From contig DDAD01000046.1 in assembly GCA_002333205.1 (NCBI GenBank), positions 50,606 through 56,923 on the forward strand: a stretch of 6,318 nucleotides of DNA, written 5' to 3'. Positions 1 through 5,692 of the stretch are shown in pieces (position 1 is the first letter of the stretch; each line of letters starts with the position of its first letter). The notes under the pieces were generated by a model, which worked only from the letters and a program-made list of their open reading frames with translations, was not told where the DNA came from and searched no databases. The position numbers and the translations under genes were made by a program. This DNA is from Pedobacter sp. UBA2067. Its GTDB lineage: Bacteria > Bacteroidota > Bacteroidia > Sphingobacteriales > Sphingobacteriaceae.

Positions 1-88
1 GATGTTTATGCAGTGCTCTGGAAACAGTAGACACTGAAACATTGAGTATTTTGGCCATGTGTTTAATGGTAGTCGGTTTATCTTCCAT
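1..88 (-). CDS. LacI-family transcriptional regulator, N-terminus only (runs off the left edge)
   Basis: The reverse strand from 88 reads 29 codons starting MEDKPTTIKHMAKILNVSVS and continuing TVSRALHKH before the window edge. Residues 7-26 form the helix-turn-helix that opens LacI/GalR-family repressors (TIKxMAxxLNVSxSTVSRAL). The rest of the protein, including the sugar-binding domain, lies outside. The ATG at 88 is the first possible start: reading back in frame gives no other ATG before a stop at 116-118. No clear Shine-Dalgarno sequence precedes it. In the family, such proteins bind palindromic operators and respond to a sugar or sugar phosphate. Its divergent position next to an alpha-L-fucosidase gene suggests control of fucose or fucoside use, which is inference. 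The family call is firm; the effector is unknown. Confidence 0.9.
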   Translation of the reverse strand, partial: MEDKPTTIKHMAKILNVSVSTVSRALHKH

Positions 89-110
89 GGGAAAGTGTTT
101 CAGAAAGATA

Positions 111-118
111 CAAAGTTA
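111..118 (-). promoter_or_regulatory. Predicted Bacteroidota -7 element for the LacI-family gene
   Basis: The reverse strand reads TAACTTTG, a full match to the TAnnTTTG -7 consensus of the Bacteroidota primary sigma factor. It ends 22 bases before the regulator ATG, so the leader would be short. At the expected -33 position, 19 bases further upstream, only 2 of 4 bases agree with TTTG (TACG). The assignment therefore rests on the -7 match and its location. Confidence 0.45.
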
Positions 119-144
119 AAATAGAATTGGGGTATGGCGTACTG

Positions 145-174
145 ATTTCAGCCTTAATGAACACGGCCTGAAAT
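145..174. promoter_or_regulatory. Inverted repeat, possible operator between regulator and fucosidase
   Basis: ATTTCAG at 145-151 and CTGAAAT at 168-174 are perfect 7-base inverted arms separated by 16 bases. The left arm also sits in a shorter hyphenated palindrome, CTGA-TT-TCAG, at 142-151. A third TTTCAG occurs at 98-103. All lie in the divergent intergenic stretch, upstream of the regulator -7 box, where a LacI-family protein could control both genes. Seven-base arms can arise by chance in AT-rich DNA, and LacI-family sites usually have a closer, CG-centred symmetry. I found no convincing plus-strand TAnnTTTG promoter for the fucosidase in 89-249. Confidence 0.25.
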
Positions 175-249
175 TGATATACATGTTGTTTTGTGCAAAG
201 GAAAAGTTGTAGATTCCATGGAGATCCTTCCAAACCCTTAAGCTGCGGT

Positions 250-1641
250 ATGATGATGAAAAAGAAATACAGACTTGCTGCACTGGCAGCCTTGCTATTG
301 ATGAGCTGCCCGGGCAGCAGTTTTGCGCAATATCAACCCAACTGGGCCTCGCTGGATCAGCGGTAAACACCGCAGTGGTGGAAGGACGCCAAGTTCGGCA
401 TCTTCATCCACTGGGGCCTTTACAGTGTGCCGGCCTATGCGCCGGTGCATGAGGTGGAAGGGGTCTATGAAAAATATGCCGAACATTATGCCAATCGCTT
501 GTTAACCAAGAATAAGCTTTTTACGGCGCATCACGAAAAGTATTATGGTGCAGATTTTAAGTATACGGATTTTGTACCCATGTTTAAGGCCGAGTATTTC
601 AATCCGGATCAATGGACGGATCTGTTTGAACGTGCCGGCGCGAAGTATGTGGTGCTGACCTCCAAACATCATGATGGTTTTGCCTTATGGCCCAGCAAGG
701 AGAGTGATGGTTATAACAGCGTGGCGCTTGGCCCTAAACGTGACCTGGCGGGCGAACTTACCGAAGCGGTACGGAAGAAAGGCCTGCATATGGGCTTTTA
801 TTACTCTTTGCTGGAGTGGGACCGGCCGCTGTATAGTGCAGCAACCCTCAACCAGTGGGTAGATACCCACATGATTCCGCAGATGAAGGATCTCGTGAAC
901 CGCTATAAACCGGAGGTGATCTTCTCGGACGGGGAGTGGGATTATCCCAGTAAGGATCTGAAATCCGAAAGCTTCCTGGCCTGGTTGTATAATGAATCTC
1001 CGGTAAAAGAAAATGTGGTGGTGAATGATCGCTGGGGTAAGGAGACGCGCAGCAAACATGGGGATTATTATACCACAGAATACGACCTGGTGCATAATGA
1101 AAAGGGTATCGGAGATCAAAAGACCCATCCTTGGGAAGAAAGCAGGGGCATTGGTACATCATACGGTTACAACCAGTTTGAAACTGCGGAAGATTACTTC
1201 AGCTCAAAACAGCTGATCGATCTGCTGATTGATAAGGTTAGTAATGGGGGCAACCTGCTGCTGAACATTGGTCCGCAGGCCAATGGCCTGATCCCGGTGG
1301 TGATGCAGGAGCGTTTACTGGATATGGGTAAGTGGTTGAAAGTAAACGGCGAAGCGATCTATGGTACGCAGGCCTGGGCCGGTGCTGCAGCGAACAATAA
1401 CAAGGATCTTGCTTTTACGCAGAAAGGTGATACGCTGTTTGCCCTGCTGAAGCAATGGCCGGTAGCGGGCTTTGAGATTAAAGGCGTTAAAAAGGTCGGT
1501 AAAGTGAGCCTGCTTGGTACTGAGGTAAAGGTGCAGCACAAACTCAAAGGAGACCGCCTGCAGATCAGCGTCGCAGCAGCAGATTTTGCGAAGCTGCCAG
1601 CGCAGCATGCCTGGGTGTTTAAGATTATGCCACTACCATAG
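250..1641 (+). pseudogene. Secreted GH29 alpha-L-fucosidase, interrupted by one in-frame TAA
   Basis: The intact product would hydrolyse terminal alpha-L-fucosyl residues from glycans in the periplasm or outside the cell. From the ATG triplet at 250, 463 codon positions run to TAG at 1639-1641, a usual GH29 length. Residues 1-26 form a signal peptide ending SSFA before Q; an LMSC stretch at 17-20 could be a weak lipobox instead. The catalytic domain shows FGIFIHWG at 49-56, SKHHDG at 138-143, FSDGEWD at 225-231 with predicted nucleophile D227, PWEE at 294-297 and NLLLNIGP at 335-342; a beta-sandwich C-terminus follows. Several blocks closely recall human FUCA1 (SPVKxxVVVNDRWG). Codon 39 is TAA (364-366), with the same frame resuming at once, so this is a nonsense change and not a frameshift. 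The first later start-like codon, GTG 427, would lose both signal peptide and HWG. The gene is divergent from a LacI-family gene and its end overlaps the convergent neighbour. Confidence 0.88.
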
Positions 1642-2373
1642 CCGGTTAAGCTTGAATCTTAATATGTGCAATAGATTCCAAAAGTACCAGGAGAGGAAGT
1701 TGTCCTTGTAAAATTGACCGTCTGTACCAGATTGCCCGCTTATACGGATCTTATATTTAAATGGCATGTAGGTATAACCTAGCGTTACGGCCTCAAGCAC
1801 TGCCTTACAGAGTACATGTTCAAAATAGCTTTTTTTCAGGTCATTAACCTGGTCCTGGTACTTTAATAGGATGTCCCGAAAGAAGGATGGAGTGGCAAAA
1901 AATATTCTTGAATCCGAATAGTTGAGCTGTTGTCCAAGCAGCACCATGATTTCCTTTTTTTCCGCCACATAGGATGCAAGTAGTTGCTTGATGTTACGAA
2001 TTTGATATCGCCCGGTAATCTTACACATGAAAGCACTTCTTTGGAAAAATACCGAATTTCTTGTCGCATGATCGAGGATCATCATCTCGCCATAGCCTTT
2101 GCCTAACGATCTATCGAAGTTATTGCCCTTGAATGTTAGAAATTCCAGCCTGCCGAGGTCTGGATTACTGTTGAATTCTGCTGAAATGTCAATACCTGAA
2201 TTCTCCACAAAAAGAATGTGGCAATTGGTCTGCTGCAGATAGTATTGTATGGCTTCGATGTATTGTGATTTCCGCACTTCAATGTCCTGCAGGTTGGTAA
2301 AATGCATGCCTGCCGGATCAATGCAGCCTGTCAGCAATATCAATTGCAGCTTGTCTGCTTTTACTTCATCCAT
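1633..2373 (-). CDS. Probable glycosyltransferase of a poorly characterised polysaccharide-locus family
   Basis: I do not recognise a named family with certainty. The 246-residue protein begins with a hydrophobic strand (LQLILLTGCIDP, 9-20). It then has a VRKSQYIEAIQYYL helix (33-46), ILFVENSG (53-60), LGKGYGEMMI (90-99), MCKITGRYQIRNI (116-128) and SDSRIFFA (153-160). The strand-helix opening, the ENSG and KGYGE blocks and the K-TGRY motif recall putative GT-A-like sugar transferases in capsule and LPS loci; this is from memory, not a search. The C-terminus is rich in aromatic and basic residues (LSWYFWNLL, RFKLNRLW) and may touch the membrane. No signal peptide is visible. The start overlaps the end of the flippase gene by 13 bases, so translation is probably coupled. 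The stop TAG (1633-1635) lies inside the end of the convergent fucosidase gene. A role in building the repeat unit moved by the flippase is inferred. Confidence 0.72.
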   Translation of the reverse strand: MDEVKADKLQLILLTGCIDPAGMHFTNLQDIEVRKSQYIEAIQYYLQQTNCHILFVENSGIDISAEFNSNPDLGRLEFLTFKGNNFDRSLGKGYGEMMILDHATRNSVFFQRSAFMCKITGRYQIRNIKQLLASYVAEKKEIMVLLGQQLNYSDSRIFFATPSFFRDILLKYQDQVNDLKKSYFEHVLCKAVLEAVTLGYTYMPFKYKIRISGQSGTDGQFYKDNFLSWYFWNLLHILRFKLNRLW

Positions 2374-3713
2374 ATGCCCGTTGCGTTTTGATTTATTAGC
2401 TTTTTATATTGTATAATTTCGATGATCCCACAAATAACACACAGGATGGTGGTGGAGAGAATCACACCGGGCGTACCCATCAGCTTTGCCAATAGAATAG
2501 CCAGAGGAACATTGAGCAGCCCGGAGATCAGTACCAGGTAAACCTGCAGTTTGATCACGCCAACCCCGTTTAAATAGTAAATAAAAATCGTGCGGAAGGT
2601 GTTCCAAATGGTATAGAATGCAAGGATTGCGGAAAGCAGGATTGGAATTTCAATCTGCTGACCCACCCAGAATTTGTAAACATAGGGTGATACCACAACC
2701 ATAAGGATGCCCACTGGAACCAGGGCCAGACAGATGAGTTGCATTTTCCGTACGGTTACTTTTATCCAACTGTAATCTTTCTTAGTATTGGCTTCTGCAA
2801 ATGCAGTCCAAAGTGGTGTCATTACGATAGCCGAAAACATGGTAATCACCCCAAAGTATTTGTATGCGATGGCATACGGTGTTACCTCTTTAGGCCCAAG
2901 TACCTGCGTAATAACCATGTTGTCTATGTTATAGTACAAGATCAGACCCATTTGAATGATAAAGAATTTTATACCAAGTCCAGCCACATCCTTTAAGCAG
3001 CTGAAATCAACAAACTTAATGGAGGGAGCGATTGCACGGAAGCGTTTGTGGTATAAAACGATACTGAAAATACATAAAACCAGAATGGAGCTCAGGCACA
3101 TCGGCACGGCGAGCTGTAATAGTGTTCCGGTGACATAAAACTTTGTTAAAAAGAATACGGCTGTAATGGTGATCAGGCTGCCCACGAAATTGATCAGCGA
3201 TCCAACGACCGTATTTTGATTGGCTGCGGCAACGGCAATAATCAGGTTCAGCACAAACTGGAAAGTGAAAGAAATAAAAACAATCCATGCAACAGCGCCG
3301 AGTTCAGGAGCATAGGAGGCTGGAGCATTTAAGATCTTTGACCAATCCACAAAAAATTGCATTCCGGAAAACAAGATCAGCAAGAAAACGCTCAGGATTG
3401 TCAATGCAGCATAGGTTGTGCTAACGTATGTCTTTCCTTGTTTAAAATCACCTTTTGAAATGGCTTCGGTAAGTTTTGTTTTCAAACCATTACCCAGACC
3501 AATATCAAAAAAACTAAACCAGCCAATGATGGAACTTAAAGTGAGCCATAAGCCGTACTGGGTTTCATTAACAAAACGAATGGTTAACGGTATAAGGATA
3601 AGACTGATCGCAATGCTGCCGCCTTTAATCATCAAAGAATAGAAAATGTTTTTTTTGACAGTGAGGCTTCTGTTATGTCCTGTAGAAAAAAAACCAGCGA
3701 TGTATTTGAGCAT
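2361..3713 (-). CDS. wzx: Wzx-like polysaccharide repeat-unit flippase (MOP superfamily)
   Basis: This 450-residue integral membrane protein probably flips lipid-linked sugar repeat units across the inner membrane. The size and pattern of about 12 hydrophobic segments fit the Wzx/PST branch of the MOP superfamily. Residues 49-81 carry the typical first-loop signature, VNETQYGLW, then FFDIGLGNGLKTKL. Further hydrophobic stretches recur to a final pair near 385-440, and the protein ends in a short basic and polar tail. ATG 3713 is the first start after an in-frame stop at 3732-3734. An AAAGGA ribosome site lies at 3733-3728, an unusually long 14 bases from the ATG, with CAAT repeats filling the gap. 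A perfect -7 box precedes it. The downstream probable glycosyltransferase overlaps the 3' end. Finding glycosyltransferases and a Wzz-like protein on the other arm supports a Wzx/Wzy-type locus. Other MOP members, such as teichuronic or O-antigen exporters, are less likely alternatives. Confidence 0.92.
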   Translation of the reverse strand: MLKYIAGFFSTGHNRSLTVKKNIFYSLMIKGGSIAISLILIPLTIRFVNETQYGLWLTLSSIIGWFSFFDIGLGNGLKTKLTEAISKGDFKQGKTYVSTTYAALTILSVFLLILFSGMQFFVDWSKILNAPASYAPELGAVAWIVFISFTFQFVLNLIIAVAAANQNTVVGSLINFVGSLITITAVFFLTKFYVTGTLLQLAVPMCLSSILVLCIFSIVLYHKRFRAIAPSIKFVDFSCLKDVAGLGIKFFIIQMGLILYYNIDNMVITQVLGPKEVTPYAIAYKYFGVITMFSAIVMTPLWTAFAEANTKKDYSWIKVTVRKMQLICLALVPVGILMVVVSPYVYKFWVGQQIEIPILLSAILAFYTIWNTFRTIFIYYLNGVGVIKLQVYLVLISGLLNVPLAILLAKLMGTPGVILSTTILCVICGIIEIIQYKKLINQNATGIWMK

Positions 3714-3723
3714 TGATTGATTG
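3712..3723 (-). repeat. Tetranucleotide repeat (CAAT)x3 at the flippase start codon
   Basis: Read on the reverse strand, three CAAT units run directly into the start: the last two bases of the third copy are the A and T of the ATG at 3713-3711. The repeat fills most of the 14-base gap between the AAAGGA site and the ATG, so its copy number sets that spacing. CAAT is also the unit behind LPS phase variation in Haemophilus, but there in many more copies; three copies may well be stable or accidental. Confidence 0.6.
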
Positions 3724-3740
3724 ATAGTCCTTTAAAAATG

Positions 3741-3748
3741 CAAATGTA
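3741..3748 (-). promoter_or_regulatory. Predicted Bacteroidota -7 element for the flippase operon
   Basis: The reverse strand reads TACATTTG, a full match to TAnnTTTG, placed so that a transcript would start roughly 20-25 bases before the flippase ATG and still include the AAAGGA ribosome site. The -33 position is poor (ACGG). The nine-base homopolymer run lies immediately upstream of that -33 position, where its length could affect promoter strength. Confidence 0.55.
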
Positions 3749-3772
3749 ACTTAATTTATAACAGGTTCCGTA

Positions 3773-3781
3773 CCCCCCCCC
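3773..3781. repeat. Homopolymer run of nine C in the divergent control region
   Basis: Nine consecutive C on the plus strand (nine G on the minus) sit in otherwise AT-rich intergenic DNA between the flippase and GT2 genes. The run is outside both reading frames: in-frame stops lie at 3789-3791 before the GT2 start and at 3732-3734 before the flippase start. Length change could only act on transcription or on the 5' leader. Runs of this length can slip during replication and are also prone to sequencing error. Confidence 0.85.
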
Positions 3782-3792
3782 GCCGATATAAA

Positions 3793-3798
3793 GAGGGG
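3793..3798 (+). promoter_or_regulatory. Strong G-rich ribosome binding site of the GT2 gene
   Basis: GAGGGG ends 8 bases before ATG 3807, a good Shine-Dalgarno position and stronger than at other starts here. It fixes the GT2 start, since an in-frame TAA at 3789-3791 rules out an extension. In RNA, the four G could pair with the upstream C run, leaving a loop of roughly 13 bases or more and hiding the site. Confidence 0.6.
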
Positions 3799-3806
3799 AA
3801 TTACAA

Positions 3807-4532
3807 ATGATTACCATAATTACCGTTGTATTTAATGCTGAAAAAACAATCCGGGACACGATGGAAAGTGTGTGCAATCAGACGCTGCTACCCGATGAGT
3901 ACCTGATCATCGACGGCTTGTCTACAGATGGAACACTGCGCATTGTACAGGAGTACATGCAGCGTTTTCCCTTTATTAAACTGGTTTCCGAGCAGGACAG
4001 TGGCATTTATGATGCCATGAACAAAGGGCTGGACATGGCCAAAGGGGATTTGATTGGCATGATCAACAGTGATGACTGGTATGAACTTAATGCCCTGGAG
4101 CAGATGTGGCAAGCCTATAAAGCCAATGGCTCCGGCATCTACTTCGGTATTCTGCGGTATATCAAAGATGAAATGGATTACTATCTGGAACGCACCAGTG
4201 AAAAGTTTGCGGGTGAGCGTATGATCCCACATCCGGCGACTTTCGTCAGCCGGGAGATCTATGAACAATATGGTTATTTTAACCTTAACTATAGATATTC
4301 AGCTGATTTGGAATGGGTGCTCCGGCTTTCAAAGCAAGAGGTGTCTTTCCGCCATCTCGACCATATCATAGCCAACTTCAGAATCGGCGGCGCTTCGGAA
4401 TCCTGGAAGGCCAGCCTGGAATCGGAAGGCATATTGAAGGCCTATGGCGTCATCAATACGAAGCAATATGTAATACGGTCGATGATTATTCGACTTAGAA
4501 TTTTGTTGGCATCAATTCAGGGAAAGCACTGA
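3807..4532 (+). CDS. GT2-family glycosyltransferase (GT-A fold)
   Basis: This 241-residue cytoplasmic enzyme probably adds one sugar from a nucleotide-sugar donor to the growing lipid-linked repeat unit. The opening strand and loop ITIITVVFNAEKTI (2-15) and LIIDGLSTDGT (33-43) form the nucleotide-binding part of a GT2 domain. EQDSGIYDAMNKG (62-74) and INSDDW (86-91) follow; the latter contains the DxD-type metal site. HPATFVS (142-148), SADLEW (165-170, the usual place of the catalytic base) and FRIGG near 192-196 complete the pattern. The protein resembles colanic-acid type WcaE/WcaA-like transferases, but donor and linkage cannot be read from sequence. There is no long membrane domain. It is the first gene of the plus-strand arm; its TGA shares one base with the next ATG, so the two are almost certainly co-translated. 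Confidence 0.93.
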   Translation: MITIITVVFNAEKTIRDTMESVCNQTLLPDEYLIIDGLSTDGTLRIVQEYMQRFPFIKLVSEQDSGIYDAMNKGLDMAKGDLIGMINSDDWYELNALEQMWQAYKANGSGIYFGILRYIKDEMDYYLERTSEKFAGERMIPHPATFVSREIYEQYGYFNLNYRYSADLEWVLRLSKQEVSFRHLDHIIANFRIGGASESWKASLESEGILKAYGVINTKQYVIRSMIIRLRILLASIQGKH

Positions 4533-5602
4533 TGAGGAATAAAAAGATACAATACTTTGCGCAGTTTAGTCCGGACACCAATGATGGTGGAGCCTCCAGA
4601 AATCATGCTTTTCAGGAGTTCTACAGGAACAGGGGTGCCGAACTTTACAATTTAGATCAGCCAAACAAGTTACGCCGGGTGATTAACCTGTTTAAGGTGC
4701 TGGCCATGCTGCTTACTTCAGGTGATAAAATCCTTTTCTTTCATCAGGGAACGATCATGTACCTTTTTCCGCTCGCACTGCTTAAACATTCGCCAATCAG
4801 CAGGCTGGTGTTTGCACTGCTACAAAGGGTCGCTTACAACAACCGGCTGATTATAGAAATTAATGACCTGCCCTATGAACAGGCCATTGACCTGGAACTT
4901 CCGGTTACACCAGTTGTTGAACATTTCCAGAATTGCCTTTATAGCCTGAAAAACTGCTATTACCTTTTCGCTTCCAGAGAAATGGAACACTACGTAAAGG
5001 GTAAATTTGCTATTGACGATGCACATTCGGAGGTGATCCTGAATGGGGGAGATCGGCTAAAAGCCAACGTTGCTCCAACCGGCTTTGAAGCCCCTGTGGG
5101 CAAAATCAACTGTGTATATGCAGGGACTTTAAACAAAGGCCGACAGGTGGAGCTGCTCATTGAGCTGTTCAGGGACCTGAAGGCAATGAATTTGATACTA
5201 TTAGGTGATTGGGGAGAATGGTTGCTGGAGCATGATCTTCCGGAGCATGTGATTTATCTTGGCAATAAGAGCAATGCCATAGCGCAACAGATTGTTGCTG
5301 CTTGTGATCTGGGCCTCATCCAGTATGATAGCAGCAGATTCTACTATAATTTATGTTATCCAACAAAGATCTCCTTTTACCTTACTGCAGGAATTCCGGT
5401 ATTGTCGACACCCCTGAAGGAGCTGATGTTTCATTTCAATCACTCAAACGCGGTCTTCTTCCAGGAAATTAATGAATGGCCGGTTTTTTTGAAGTCGCTG
5501 GACGAGGCTGCACTGGAAAAGGCAAAAGTCGCTGTAAAAGCAGAAAGTTCAAGCTATGAATGGTCTTACCTGCTTGCCCAATCTGCCATACTAAAGGTAT
5601 AG
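4532..5602 (+). CDS. GT-B-fold glycosyltransferase (GT4-like)
   Basis: This 356-residue protein has the two-domain layout of GT-B enzymes and probably adds a further sugar to the same glycan. The N-terminal half begins KIQYFAQFSPDTNDGGASRN (5-24), with the glycine-rich acceptor-side loop of GT4-like enzymes, and has a hydrophobic helical stretch near 74-95 that could dock to the membrane. The C-terminal Rossmann domain opens at VYAGTLNKGRQVELL (195-209). LLGDWGEWL follows near 226-234, then CYPTKISFYLTAGIPVLSTP (275-294), which corresponds to the donor-binding segment usually written YPxKxxEYxxxGxPV; here the usual Glu is replaced by Phe (F282), so donor contacts may differ. ATG 4532 overlaps the previous TGA by one base (TGATG) and has GGGAAAG six bases upstream. 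Sugar specificity is unknown. Confidence 0.85.
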   Translation: MRNKKIQYFAQFSPDTNDGGASRNHAFQEFYRNRGAELYNLDQPNKLRRVINLFKVLAMLLTSGDKILFFHQGTIMYLFPLALLKHSPISRLVFALLQRVAYNNRLIIEINDLPYEQAIDLELPVTPVVEHFQNCLYSLKNCYYLFASREMEHYVKGKFAIDDAHSEVILNGGDRLKANVAPTGFEAPVGKINCVYAGTLNKGRQVELLIELFRDLKAMNLILLGDWGEWLLEHDLPEHVIYLGNKSNAIAQQIVAACDLGLIQYDSSRFYYNLCYPTKISFYLTAGIPVLSTPLKELMFHFNHSNAVFFQEINEWPVFLKSLDEAALEKAKVAVKAESSSYEWSYLLAQSAILKV

Positions 5603-5635
5603 CTATCAGGATCGTGCAGAAACATTTATTTACCT

Positions 5636-5643
5636 TATCTTTG
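5636..5643 (+). promoter_or_regulatory. Predicted Bacteroidota -7 element for the Wzz-like gene
   Basis: TATCTTTG is a full match to TAnnTTTG in the 90-base gap after the GT-B gene. Exactly 19 bases upstream, CGTG (5613-5616) agrees with the TTTG -33 consensus at 2 of 4 bases. Transcription would start near 5650, giving a leader of about 40 bases. No clear terminator is visible in the gap, so readthrough from the glycosyltransferase genes remains possible. Confidence 0.5.
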
Positions 5644-5692
5644 TGCGCTGCGATTATTGGGCCTGGCCAACGCTGAAGATTATTAAGGTAAA

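Noticed and set aside
364..430. A frameshift as the cause of the fucosidase break
   Set aside because: Signal peptide and catalytic domain are in the same frame on both sides of the TAA, so a single nonsense codon explains everything.
685..1128. Minus-strand open frame of 147 codons inside the fucosidase gene
   Set aside because: It lies wholly antisense to a frame with clear GH29 motifs, has no recognisable domain and no promoter or ribosome site; it is an antisense shadow.
3632..3877. Minus-strand open frame of 81 codons across the flippase start, C run and GT2 start
   Set aside because: It overlaps two well-supported genes and its glycine run is only the translated G tract; nothing suggests it is a real protein.
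5657..5670. TTGG-GCCTGG-CCAA hairpin as a terminator of the glycosyltransferase genes
   Set aside because: The stem is only four pairs, no T run follows, and it lies downstream of the predicted promoter for the next gene.
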